Assembly (NCBI RefSeq): GCF_010730745.1
Contig: NZ_AP022615.1
Coordinates: 2,666,001-2,730,000, forward strand
DNA: 64,000 nt
Source: Mycobacterium heidelbergense
Lineage (GTDB): Bacteria > Actinomycetota > Actinomycetes > Mycobacteriales > Mycobacteriaceae
Reading direction: 5' to 3'
Made by a program: the position numbers and the translations under genes
The notes under the pieces: generated by a model
What the model was told of the DNA's origin: nothing
Database searches by the model: none
What the model saw: the letters and a program-made list of their open reading frames with translations, nothing else
In this document: positions 28,709 to 37,119 of the stretch, in pieces
Position numbering within the stretch: position 1 is the first letter of the stretch
Layout of the letters: each line of letters begins with the position of its first letter

Positions 28709-30217
28709 CTAAATCGAGTCGCGCGGATGCGACTCGGCGAGCGCATCGAGAAATGACCGCGCCCAGCGGTCGACGTCATGGGCGAGCACCTGGCGCCGCA
28801 GCGCGCGCATCCGGCGACGCCCCTCCTCGGCGGATTGGTTGAGCGCCGCCTCGATCGCGTCCTTGACCCCCTCGAGGTCGTGGGGGTTGACCAGATAGGC
28901 CTGTCGGAGTTCGGCTGCGGCCCCGGTGAATTCGGACAGGACCAGCGCGCCGCCGAGGTCGCTGCGGCAGGCCACATACTCCTTGGCCACCAGGTTCATC
29001 CCGTCGCGCAGCGGGGTGACCAGCATGACGTCGCTCGCCACGAAGAACGCGACGAGTTCTTCGCGCGGAACCGGACGGTGCAGGTAATGCACCACCGGGT
29101 GACCGACCTCGGCGTACTCGCCATTGATGTGGCCGACCTGGCGTTCGATGTCGTTGCGCAGAATCTGGTAGCTCTCCACGCGTTCGCGACTGGGTGTGGC
29201 CAGCTGCACCAGCACGGTGTCATCCCGTTTCGCGCGGCCCTCGGCGAGCAACTCGGAAAAGGCTTTCAGCCGAACGTCGATGCCCTTGGTGTAGTCGAGC
29301 CGGTCGACGCCGAGCAGGATCTTGCGGGGGTTGCCCAGCTCGGCCCGGATCTCCCGGGCGCGACGCCTGACGTCGCGATGGCGGGCAGCGTGGTCGAGGG
29401 CGGTGGAGTCGATGGAGATGGGAAAGGCGCCGACCCGAACGGTGCGGGACCCGAGCTCCACCTCACCGAACCGCGACCGCACCCCGACCGATCCCCGAGA
29501 TGTGTTGACGCCGATCAACTGCCGGGACAAAAACAGGAAGTTCTGGGCACCCCCGGCCAGATGGAAGCCCACCAAATCGGCACCGAGTAGACCCTCGACG
29601 ATCTCGGTGCGCCACGGCATCTGCATGAACAACTCGACCGGCGGGAACGGAATATGCAAGAAGAAGCCGATGGTCAGGTCCGGCCGTAGTTCGCGCAGCA
29701 TCTTGGGGACCAGTTGCAGCTGGTAGTCCTGCACCCACACGGTCGCGCCGCGGGCCGCGGCGCTGGAGGTGGCCTCGGCGAAGCGGCGGTTGACGTCGAC
29801 GTAGCGCTCCCACCATTCGCGGTGGTAGATCGGTTTGACGATGACGTCGTGGTACAGCGGCCACAGCGTGGCGTTGGAAAATCCCTCGTAGTACTCGGCG
29901 ACGTCGTCGGAGCTGAGCCGCACCGGACGAAGCTCTAGGTCATCCTCGACGATGGGTTCGGCGTCCACGTCTACCGCGTCGTCATCGGACCCGTCGTCGA
30001 TGACGCCCGGCCAGCCGACCCACGCCCCGCGCCGGCGACGCAACAGCGGTTCCAGGGCCGTGACCAACCCTCCGGGGCTGCGCTTCCAGGCCGTGGTGCC
30101 GTCGGGAAGCCGCTCGAGATCGACCGGCAGCCGATTGGCAACCACCACAAAGTCGGAATTACCGAAGTGCTCGGGCTTGGACGTCTTCTTCGACGACTGG
30201 CCTCGGCTGGGAGCCAT
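28709..30217 (-). CDS. otsA: OtsA, alpha,alpha-trehalose-phosphate synthase
   Basis: A 502-aa GT20 glycosyltransferase making trehalose-6-phosphate from an NDP-glucose donor and glucose-6-phosphate. Family motifs: VVVANRLPVD at the N-terminus, the G-rich loop SPGGLVTALEPLL, WVQDYQLQLVPKMLRELRPD, FFLHIPFPP, GVDRLDYTKGID and RDGMNLVAKEYVACR. The N-terminus has about 25 extra polar residues, as in mycobacterial OtsA. Start ATG directly abuts the stop of a 54-aa gene (TAA-ATG), so the two are co-translated. Trehalose feeds cell-wall mycolate transport and osmoprotection. Confidence 0.95.
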   Translation of the reverse strand: MAPSRGQSSKKTSKPEHFGNSDFVVVANRLPVDLERLPDGTTAWKRSPGGLVTALEPLLRRRRGAWVGWPGVIDDGSDDDAVDVDAEPIVEDDLELRPVRLSSDDVAEYYEGFSNATLWPLYHDVIVKPIYHREWWERYVDVNRRFAEATSSAAARGATVWVQDYQLQLVPKMLRELRPDLTIGFFLHIPFPPVELFMQMPWRTEIVEGLLGADLVGFHLAGGAQNFLFLSRQLIGVNTSRGSVGVRSRFGEVELGSRTVRVGAFPISIDSTALDHAARHRDVRRRAREIRAELGNPRKILLGVDRLDYTKGIDVRLKAFSELLAEGRAKRDDTVLVQLATPSRERVESYQILRNDIERQVGHINGEYAEVGHPVVHYLHRPVPREELVAFFVASDVMLVTPLRDGMNLVAKEYVACRSDLGGALVLSEFTGAAAELRQAYLVNPHDLEGVKDAIEAALNQSAEEGRRRMRALRRQVLAHDVDRWARSFLDALAESHPRDSI

Positions 30218-30382
30218 TTAGGTGTCGAGTTTGGCCGGTCCAATACCGAGCATGGACAAGAAAACGCGGCACTCGTCGGCGTCGTTCGCGTACGCGGCGA
30301 CGACCCGCCTGGCCTGGCTTGCGGTGCTGTCGGCCAGCGGCTCCACGTCACCGATTTCGCCAGGTTCAGATTTCGTAGGCAT
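30218..30382 (-). CDS. 54-aa conserved small protein before otsA (Rv3489-like)
   Basis: A complete 54-aa frame starting MPTKSEPGEIGDVEPLADST and ending LSMLGIGPAKLDT. It ends immediately before the otsA ATG with no gap. H37Rv has a small gene (Rv3489) of the same size and place before otsA, which supports it being real. Acidic N-terminus, amphipathic middle helix (ASQARRVVAAYANDADEC), no membrane segment. Function unknown; possible translational leader or regulator of OtsA. Confidence 0.72.
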   Translation of the reverse strand: MPTKSEPGEIGDVEPLADSTASQARRVVAAYANDADECRVFLSMLGIGPAKLDT

Positions 30383-30829
30383 GACTTAACTGTAGGCGAC
30401 GCTTCTATTGGCCCGCAGCCGTCTGGGACTTGCGGGCGACGATGGGCATGGGCCGGCCCAAACTGTCAGCGGTGTGCGATCCCGCACCTGAACGGCGGCC
30501 GGCGTTCATGCACGCGTCCGAATTTGTTCACGAAATGTCAAATATCCCGGCCGCCGGGAAGGAGATAATTTCAGCAGAATTAGAGCCCGATTACCTCGGC
30601 GCGCCCGCCGAAGTTTGCGCAATCCGGATCGGCGGCCGGACGGGGCCACCGGCGCGCCGCGGCGGCACCGATCACCCCCGCGACGTGGTAAAACCTCGCC
30701 ACGTTGCTGATGCTCGGCTGATTCAGTTGCGCAAGGGCAAAGTAAGGCGTCGTCACAACAAAGGCATTATCCTGGGCCGACGGCCTTTTTTGGCATTCCC
30801 CTGACGTCCGAGACTCCGGGACAGGAACA
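30383..30829. other. 447-bp intergenic region
   Basis: It separates the leftward Rv3489-otsA unit from the rightward DivIVA-like gene and so holds two divergent promoters. Frames here lack family motifs and normal codon bias. A short GC stem followed by six Ts (ggccgacggcctttttt) lies at 30776-30792, shortly before the DivIVA-like gene, and could terminate upstream transcription. Confidence 0.5.
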
Positions 30830-31120
30830 ATGGCTCTCACTCCGGCTGATGTCCACAATGTCGCGTTTTCGAGGCCGCGAATCGGCAAGCGTGGTTATGA
30901 CGAGCAAGAGGTCGATCTCTTCATCGACCTGGTCGAACAAGAGCTGCTTCGGCACATCGCGGAGGACACCCGACTTCGCAATCTGTACGCCGAACTCCGC
31001 GATCGGGGCCCTGATCAAATCGGCCGCGGCCGTCCTGGCGGCCGCATTGGATCGGCCATAGTTCGGCTCTCGGCGGACAACCCACCGGCGACCCGCTTAC
31101 ACACTCGCCGTAATGTGTAA
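30830..31120 (+). CDS. Orphan DivIVA N-terminal-domain protein (Wag31-like, truncated)
   Basis: A 96-aa protein. Residues 3-40 (LTPADVHNVAFSRPRIGKRG, then YDEQEVDLFIDLVEQELLR) are nearly identical to the membrane-binding N-terminal domain of Wag31/DivIVA, the polar growth scaffold. After about residue 55 the expected coiled coil is missing; the rest is Arg/Gly-rich and looks random, and the +1 frame continues AAAVLAAALD, so a frameshift or truncation is likely. It could be a decayed paralog or a short DivIVA-domain protein that mixes with Wag31. RBS GGAC precedes the ATG. Confidence 0.62.
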   Translation: MALTPADVHNVAFSRPRIGKRGYDEQEVDLFIDLVEQELLRHIAEDTRLRNLYAELRDRGPDQIGRGRPGGRIGSAIVRLSADNPPATRLHTRRNV

Positions 31121-31155
31121 ACACGGCGGATCCGACAACAAACGAGGTGGGCGGA

Positions 31156-32097
31156 ATGACACTCTCCGACCAAGCCGGCGCCCGGGCCGGTTCCAAGTCG
31201 ACCGACGCCGACGAGCTGGTGGCCTACGAAACCCTCGATGAGGGCCGTATCGCCCGGATCTGGCTCAATCGGCCCGAGGCCCATAACGCGCAAAACCGCG
31301 GTCTGCTGGTCCAGCTCGACGAGGCGTTCTTGCGCGCCGAGGCCGACGACACGGTGCGCGTGGTGATCCTGGCGGCGCGCGGCAAGAACTTCTCCGCCGG
31401 TCACGACCTGGGCTCGGAGCTGGCGCTCGCGGAGCGGCAGCCCGGACCGGGGCAGCTCCCGAGCTTTCGCATCAACGGCGCGACCCGCGATCCGGTCGCG
31501 GAGAAGACCTATCTGCAGGAGTGGCATTACTTCTTCCAAAACACTTGCCGCTGGCGTGATTTGCGCAAGATCACCATCGCCCAGGTGCAGGGCAACGCGA
31601 TCTCGGCGGGCCTGATGCTGATCTGGGCGTGCGACCTGATCGTCGCCGCCGACAATGCCAAGTTCAGCGACGTGGTGGGCGTGCGCATGGGGATGCCGGG
31701 CGTCGAATACTACGCTCACCCTTGGGAATTCGGGCCCCGCAAGGCCAAGGAGCTGTTGTTGACCGGTGATGCGCTCGATGCCGAGGAGGCCTACCGGCTT
31801 GGCATGGTGTCCAAGGTTTTCCCGGTTGACGAGCTGGCCGACAAGACGCTGGAGTTCGCGCGGCGCATCGCCGAGCGTCCCACGATGGCGGCCCTGTTGA
31901 TCAAGGACTCGGTCAACGCCGCCTCCGACGCGATGGGATTCACCGAGGCGCTGCGGCACGCGTTCCACATTCACGAGCTGGGGCACGCACACTGGGCGGC
32001 CCACAACGAGAACAGATACCCGATCGGCCTGCCGCCCGACGTCGAGGACTGGCGCAACGCCAAGCCGACGAAGCTGGCCCGCCGCGACACGCCCTAA
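31156..32097 (+). CDS. Enoyl-CoA hydratase/isomerase family protein
   Basis: A 313-aa crotonase-fold enzyme, longer than the 250-270 aa norm because of an insertion around residues 88-130 (LALAERQPGPGQLPSF to YFFQNTCRW). Oxyanion-hole segments: ARGKNFSAGHDLG and VQGNAISAGLMLIWACDLIVA. Start ATG at 31156, since GAGGTGGGCGGA forms the RBS; a GTG at 31147 lies within it. The size resembles EchA13 of M. tuberculosis, but the assignment is uncertain. It begins a run of three metabolic genes between otsA and cpsA. Confidence 0.82.
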   Translation: MTLSDQAGARAGSKSTDADELVAYETLDEGRIARIWLNRPEAHNAQNRGLLVQLDEAFLRAEADDTVRVVILAARGKNFSAGHDLGSELALAERQPGPGQLPSFRINGATRDPVAEKTYLQEWHYFFQNTCRWRDLRKITIAQVQGNAISAGLMLIWACDLIVAADNAKFSDVVGVRMGMPGVEYYAHPWEFGPRKAKELLLTGDALDAEEAYRLGMVSKVFPVDELADKTLEFARRIAERPTMAALLIKDSVNAASDAMGFTEALRHAFHIHELGHAHWAAHNENRYPIGLPPDVEDWRNAKPTKLARRDTP

Positions 32098-32184
32098 CAC
32101 CTGCCGTCCCGCCGGGCACGTCCGCGGCGACCAAACCCCTTCTCGGCAGAGGCCAATGTGGCTGGTGTGACCGCTGGCCTACAC

Positions 32185-32198
32185 TAGAGCCCGTTTCA
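32185..32198. promoter_or_regulatory. Degenerate KstR-like palindrome before the SDR pair
   Basis: TAGAGCCCGTTTCA fits TnnAACnnGTTnnA except AGC for AAC. It lies 22 bp before the first SDR. This might place the SDRs in the steroid regulon, but one mismatch in a core half-site makes it weak. Confidence 0.35.
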
Positions 32199-32220
32199 GT
32201 TTCGGCGTAAGGGGCTCGGG

Positions 32221-33051
32221 GTGCAGCTTTCTTTCGAAGACCGGACGTACCTGGTCACCGGTGGCGGCAGCGGGATCGGCAAGGGTGTGGCCACCGGGCT
32301 GGTCGCGGCCGGGGCCGCCGTGATGATCGTCGGCCGCAATCCCGACCGGCTGGCGACCGCCGTCAAAGACATCGAGGTGCTCAAGGCCGACGGCTCGATC
32401 CGCTATGAGCCCGCCGACATCACCAACGAGGAGGAGGCAGCCCGCGCCGTGGACGCCGCGACGGCGTGGCACGGGCGGCTGCACGGCGTGGTGCACTGCG
32501 CGGGTGGCTCGGAGACCATCGGCCCGATCACCCAGATCGACTCCGACGCCTGGCGACGCACGGTCGACCTCAACGTCAACGGCACCATGTACGTGCTCAA
32601 GCACGCCGCGCGTGAACTGGTGCGGGGCGGCGGCGGCTCGTTCGTCGGGATCTCGTCGATCGCGGCCAGCAACACCCACCGCTGGTTCGGCGCCTACGGG
32701 GTCACCAAGTCGGCCGTCGACCACATGATGATGTTGGCCGCCGACGAGCTCGGCCCCTCGTGGGTTCGGGTCAACAGCATCCGCCCGGGCCTGATTCGGA
32801 CGGATCTCGTTGTGCCCATTACGGAGTCGCCGGAGCTGAGCGCGGACTACCGCCATTGCACGCCGCTGCCGCGGCCGGGTGAGGTGGAGGACGTCGCCAA
32901 CCTGGCGATGTTTTTGCTCAGCGATGCGGCCAGCTGGATCACCGGACAGTGCATCAACGTCGACGGCGGCCACATCTTGCGGCGCGGCCCCGACTTCTCG
33001 GCGATGCTGGAACCCGCGTTCGGTGCCGACGGGCTACGCGGGGTGGTTTAG
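32221..33051 (+). CDS. Short-chain dehydrogenase/reductase
   Basis: A 276-aa classical SDR with VTGGGSGIGKGVATGL (NAD(P) binding), HCAGGSE in place of NNAG, a catalytic Ser in GISSIAAS, YGVTKSAVD (Tyr/Lys) and RPGLIRTD. GTG start at 32221 after AAGGGGCTCGGG. Followed 17 bp later by a second SDR, so they probably act in the same pathway. H37Rv has an SDR gene (Rv3485c) near cpsA; which of the two SDRs corresponds to it cannot be decided here. Substrate unknown. Confidence 0.83.
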   Translation: MQLSFEDRTYLVTGGGSGIGKGVATGLVAAGAAVMIVGRNPDRLATAVKDIEVLKADGSIRYEPADITNEEEAARAVDAATAWHGRLHGVVHCAGGSETIGPITQIDSDAWRRTVDLNVNGTMYVLKHAARELVRGGGGSFVGISSIAASNTHRWFGAYGVTKSAVDHMMMLAADELGPSWVRVNSIRPGLIRTDLVVPITESPELSADYRHCTPLPRPGEVEDVANLAMFLLSDAASWITGQCINVDGGHILRRGPDFSAMLEPAFGADGLRGVV

Positions 33052-33068
33052 GAGCACAGGAGCGGCAG

Positions 33069-33860
33069 ATGAAGCGACTCGAGGGCAAGCGGATCCTGGT
33101 GACGGGCGCCGCTTCGGGGATCGGCCAGGCCACCGCGCTGCGGTTGCTCGACGAGGGCGCCACCGTGGTGGCGTCCGACGTCGCGGAAGACGGCCTGGCC
33201 GCTACCCGGGCGCGGGCGCAGGAGGCCGCGACGGCCGACCGCCTCGCCACGATGCCGATGGACGTCGGCGACGAGGATTCGGTGATCGACGGCGTGCGCG
33301 GGGCCGTCGAGACGCTCGGCGGCCTGGATTCCCTGGTCAACGCGGCCGGCATTCTGCGCGCCGCCCACACCCACGAGACCAGCCTCGAACTGTGGAACCG
33401 GATCGTCGGCATCAACCTGACCGGAACGTTTCTGGTGGTGCGCGAGGCGCTCCCATCGCTGTTGGCGAATCCGCGCAGCGCGATCGTCAACTTCAGCTCC
33501 ACGTCGGCGTCCTTCGCCCACCCCTACATGGCGGCCTACGCGGCGAGCAAGGGCGGAATCCAGGCCTTCACCCATTCGCTGGCACTCGAGTACGCCAAGG
33601 AGGGCCTGCGCGCGGCGTGCGTGGCGCCCGGCAGCATCAAGTCCGGAATCACCGATGCCACAGGCGGATACATCCCGAAAGACGCCGACTGGTCGTTGTT
33701 CCCCAGGCTCATGCCGATCCTGCCCACGACCGTCGAGTCCAGCGGAGCCGGGATGGCCGAGCCCAGCGCGATCGCCGGTGTCATCGCCATGCTGGTGTCC
33801 GACGACGGGGCCTGGATCACCGGCACCGAAATCCGCATCGACGGCGGCACGCACGCCTGA
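33069..33860 (+). CDS. Short-chain dehydrogenase/reductase
   Basis: A 263-aa classical SDR: VTGAASGIGQATALRL, NAAGILR, NFSSTSASFAHPY, YAASKGGIQA (catalytic Tyr/Lys) and the C-terminal VSDDGAWITGTEIRIDGG. ATG at 33069 is preceded by AGGAGCACAGGAG; earlier frame residues overlap the upstream SDR and lack coding character. The N-terminal MKRLEGKRILVTGAA is typical of NAD-dependent SDRs. Operon with the preceding SDR. Confidence 0.85.
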   Translation: MKRLEGKRILVTGAASGIGQATALRLLDEGATVVASDVAEDGLAATRARAQEAATADRLATMPMDVGDEDSVIDGVRGAVETLGGLDSLVNAAGILRAAHTHETSLELWNRIVGINLTGTFLVVREALPSLLANPRSAIVNFSSTSASFAHPYMAAYAASKGGIQAFTHSLALEYAKEGLRAACVAPGSIKSGITDATGGYIPKDADWSLFPRLMPILPTTVESSGAGMAEPSAIAGVIAMLVSDDGAWITGTEIRIDGGTHA

Positions 33861-34091
33861 GTCGACTCGGTGCGCTTACGGGTAATGGGTCCGATTTGAA
33901 TCAATCAATTTGAGCCGCGATGGCGATCTCCAAGCGCTGCTCGGGCGTGAGCCTTGGGGCCCATCATTCACATTCACATGGATCGCTTCGTGCTCATTGC
34001 CTGGTCGTCACACTCTCTGTCGAGTGGATAAAAGCCAGTTCAGGGGCATGTACCTCGACACCTTCACCGTGCCTGTGCGAAAATCACACAC
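33861..34091. other. 231-bp gap upstream of the XRE-ImmA gene
   Basis: Lower GC than the flanking genes, with a Thr/Ser/His-codon-rich frame but no recognisable gene. It presumably contains the promoter and operator of the XRE-ImmA gene. It marks the left edge of an apparent insertion between the SDR pair and cpsA. Confidence 0.4.
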
Positions 34092-35249
34092 ATGGACCAC
34101 GCAACGCTTGGACGTCGGGTTGCCCAGGCGCGTGAGGAAGAGGGCATCTCTCAAGGAAGGTTGGGGGAACTCGTGGGCCTCGACCGCACGGCCATCAATC
34201 GTGCCGAAAGCGGTGACCGCAAGCTCACCATGACCGAGATGGTCGCGATTGCCGAAGCCTTGGAGCGCCCACTTGGATTCTTCGTCAACGATCCGCTTCC
34301 GGCCGTCGTCAATCGAAGAAGGGACCTCGTTAACGCACCTGACGATGCACGTCACGATACGACCCAGGCGCTTGATGCCGAAATCGAGTTGTTCGCATCC
34401 GATGCCCTCATGCTTTTAGAGATGGATCTCATCGCACCGGTGAAACGCGACCAGGACGCTAGGACACCGCAAAACCACGACGAGGCCGAACATTTGGCGG
34501 CCGCAACCCGTCACCGTCTGGGTTCAGCGAATGAGCCAATACTCAATCTTGGGGCGGCTTGCGAGCAGCTCGGGCTGTATACCTACGCCGCCCCCTTAGG
34601 AGTCAATGGCCCAGACGGTGGATGCGTCGAGGTCACTAGTGATGTGGAAAGCATCGCTGTTGCCGTGATCAACGGCGACATGGAATCAGGTCGCCGTCGA
34701 ATGACGCTTGCTCACGAATTGGGCCACTGGCTTTGTGGTGACGCCTACGACGCGATGGCCGGGGTGGAGTGCGAGAAGATGCTTTTCTCGTTCGCCATTC
34801 ACTTCCTCGCCCCACGCTCCGGCGTGACGAGCGTGTGGTACAACCACCGCGATTGGAATAACCGTGACCGAGCGCTTGAGGTGGCCGCGACGTACCACCT
34901 GAGCTGGTCAGCGGCTGTGAACCAACTGCGTAATCTTGGCTTGATCGACTGGAGAGATGCCGAGACGCTACTCCATCAAGAGCCGCGAACAGGCGACTAT
35001 GTTCACCTCAAGCTAACTTGGGCAAGAGAACCCGAGAGCCCCTACCTTTCCCCCAGCTTCGCTGCGGCATGCATCGAGGGCTACACCTCGGGTCGACTAA
35101 CGGCGGCCCGGACCGTTGAACTGCTGCGCGGCACGATGACGCGGGATGACCTCCCGGAGCGACCACCCAAAACGTTGGACGATTTGCGAAGGTCATTCGC
35201 GGGCAATGTCTTTCAAACTGGCGCACTACCCGCTTGCGCGCCTAGTTAA
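34092..35249 (+). CDS. XRE-family regulator fused to ImmA/IrrE-type metallopeptidase
   Basis: A 385-aa two-domain protein. Residues 6-60 form an XRE helix-turn-helix (QAREEEGISQGRLGELVGLD), and residues about 150-260 form an M78/IrrE peptidase with the zinc motif HELGH (208-212). XRE-ImmA proteins act as protease-controlled repressors of mobile elements or as antitoxin-like regulators, in many cases paired with a second gene. No partner lies beside it here. GC and codon use are less extreme than in neighbours (many AAT, GAT and CTT codons), suggesting transfer. Its 3' end overlaps the convergent cpsA by 8 bp. Confidence 0.85.
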   Translation: MDHATLGRRVAQAREEEGISQGRLGELVGLDRTAINRAESGDRKLTMTEMVAIAEALERPLGFFVNDPLPAVVNRRRDLVNAPDDARHDTTQALDAEIELFASDALMLLEMDLIAPVKRDQDARTPQNHDEAEHLAAATRHRLGSANEPILNLGAACEQLGLYTYAAPLGVNGPDGGCVEVTSDVESIAVAVINGDMESGRRRMTLAHELGHWLCGDAYDAMAGVECEKMLFSFAIHFLAPRSGVTSVWYNHRDWNNRDRALEVAATYHLSWSAAVNQLRNLGLIDWRDAETLLHQEPRTGDYVHLKLTWAREPESPYLSPSFAAACIEGYTSGRLTAARTVELLRGTMTRDDLPERPPKTLDDLRRSFAGNVFQTGALPACAPS

Positions 35250-36798
35250 CGCACGGCACGCCGCCGCCGTCGATCGGTTTCCCTTGGTCAGGCGTCGGAT
35301 AGGTGGTCGTGGTGCCGTTGTAGTAATGCGTGTTGGACTTGCTGGACGTCGTCGTGGTCGTCGTTTCGTCCATGGTGGTTTCGTCCGGTGCGGGCATCGA
35401 GAAGTTGGTATCCACGGTCACCCGGATGTGTCCGGGTGAGATGCTGGGGTCGGGTTGGCTGGGGGCGTCGAGGCCGAGCAGGCTGGCGACGTTGTGCGCG
35501 TCGGTTTCCGCGCCGACGCCGTATTGGACCGTGGTCGCGGTCGGCTCGCCCGAATCGCGGTCACGGACCTGCCCCGCGGTGTAGCCACGCTTTTTCAGGG
35601 CGCGGGATACCTCGGTGGCCAGCCCACTCATGCTGCCGGCGTTGACCACGTCGACGACGGTGGACGGACTCGGTTTGGCGGCCGTGGTCGCGGGCGTGGT
35701 CGTCGGCGGCGGGGCGCCGATCGCCGCGGCCACCTCGGCCTTGATCGCCGCCGGGTCGATGATGTTGACGTCCTGGCCGTCGATGTTGTCGTAGCGCACC
35801 ACGGGCAGCGTCCGGAACTCGACGTTACCGCCGGCCAGCGCGCCGAGCCGTTGGATCAGGTCCTCGTCCCATCCGGATGACAGCACGACATCCTTACGCG
35901 CCACCGCCATCAGGCTCTTGAGCTTGTCCAGGTTGGTGAAGGTGCCGGAAGCCTGCAGTTCCTGCATGACCGACGAAATGAATGCTTGCTGCCGGTGCGT
36001 GCGGTCCAGGTCCCCGTTATCCAGCTCGTGACGCTGCCGGACAAAGGACAGCGCCTGCGACGCATCCAGCCGCTGGCGCCCGGCCGGGAAGTCGGCGCCC
36101 GAATACGAGTCGTACACGGGGTGATTCAGGCACACCTCCACGCCGCCCAAGGTCTGGGCCAGGTCGTAGAAACCGGCCAGGTTGATCTCGGCGAAGTAGT
36201 CGATCGGGACGCCGGTCAGGCTTCGCACCGCGCGCAAGGTCGCGGCCCGGCCCGCTTCCCGGCCCTTCGTCTCGAGTTCTTTTTGGCTGCTGGCGCCCTG
36301 GTTGGCGAGTTTCTGGGCGACGTATTGCTTGGTGAGCCCGTATGCCTCTTTGATCTTGATGTGGTTGTATCCGGGAACGCCGTTGAAGGGCACCCAGTCG
36401 TCGCGGGGAATCGAAAAGGCGACGACCTTCTCGTCGGCCCCGACGTGCACGAGTATCAGGGTGTTGGTGTTGTAGCCGCCGTCGTCGGAATCGCCGGCGT
36501 GCAAATGCTTCAGGATCGACCACGGCAGGTCGTTGCCGTCCTGGTCTTTGCGCGAGTCCAGGCCTATCAGCAGGATGTTCATGTTGTCGCCGCTGGATCG
36601 CGGGTCCTCCGGCGACAGCGCCTGCGAAACGGTGATGCCGCCCAGCGCGCCGTGGGCCACGTAATAGCCCCCGCCGGTCATCAACACCGCCGCCAACGAG
36701 ACCAGCGCCATGAAGCCGCGCGTCAGCCCCTTGTGCAGACGCGATGACCGCCGAACGGCGCGATGGCGATGATGTGCACCGCCAGAACGTGCCATCAA
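35242..36798 (-). CDS. cpsA: CpsA, LytR-CpsA-Psr family cell-wall ligase
   Basis: A 518-aa LCP protein: a cytoplasmic basic N-terminus (RHRAVRRSSRLHKG), a membrane helix (about residues 27-47), an extracellular LCP domain with ILLIGLDSRKDQDG, FSIPRDDWVPF and the FVRQRHELDNGDLDRTHRQQ Arg/Asp region, then a LytR_C domain (about 385-470, VDVVNAGSMSGLATEVSRAL) and a Ser/Thr-rich tail. Such proteins attach arabinogalactan to peptidoglycan using a polyprenyl-linked donor; M. tuberculosis CpsA (Rv3484) also affects phagosome interactions. ATG at 36798; a second ATG follows directly. Confidence 0.92.
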   Translation of the reverse strand: MMARSGGAHHRHRAVRRSSRLHKGLTRGFMALVSLAAVLMTGGGYYVAHGALGGITVSQALSPEDPRSSGDNMNILLIGLDSRKDQDGNDLPWSILKHLHAGDSDDGGYNTNTLILVHVGADEKVVAFSIPRDDWVPFNGVPGYNHIKIKEAYGLTKQYVAQKLANQGASSQKELETKGREAGRAATLRAVRSLTGVPIDYFAEINLAGFYDLAQTLGGVEVCLNHPVYDSYSGADFPAGRQRLDASQALSFVRQRHELDNGDLDRTHRQQAFISSVMQELQASGTFTNLDKLKSLMAVARKDVVLSSGWDEDLIQRLGALAGGNVEFRTLPVVRYDNIDGQDVNIIDPAAIKAEVAAAIGAPPPTTTPATTAAKPSPSTVVDVVNAGSMSGLATEVSRALKKRGYTAGQVRDRDSGEPTATTVQYGVGAETDAHNVASLLGLDAPSQPDPSISPGHIRVTVDTNFSMPAPDETTMDETTTTTTSSKSNTHYYNGTTTTYPTPDQGKPIDGGGVPCVN

Positions 36799-37119
36799 AG
36801 GCCTGGTCCCCGTACCAGCGCACCACCCATTGCCGCAATAGAGGTTTGCGGTGATGTCGCTTGCGGCATGCCGTCAAGTATGCGGCAGCTTGCTGTGAAG
36901 CCTCCAATCAAGCGTGTCGATGTAAGCAGGTTCACGCGCTCGAAGGGCCGAACGCGACGGGCCCGAACCGCTGGCTACCAGTGGCTTTGGCCACGGCCGG
37001 GCACGCGGACGGGGTGGTACCGGCCGCCCGATCGTGGACCCGTCGCGGTCACGTTCGGCGGTCGTTGAGTGTCGTGTCGCATTTCCGGAGCGGGCCCGGC
37101 GCGCTGACATACTGGGACG
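36799..37119. other. 321-bp intergenic region between cpsA and the permease gene
   Basis: It holds the divergent promoters of cpsA and the YcgR-like permease. No coding region, tRNA or clear terminator is visible. A short imperfect repeat (gcggcatgccg, gcggcagc) lies near 36864-36892. I saw no TGAAAAT-type Zur box in it. Confidence 0.45.

Noticed and set aside
30430..30804. 124-aa frame upstream of the DivIVA-like gene
   Set aside because: No RBS, no motif, mixed codon use, and crosses a likely terminator-type stem.
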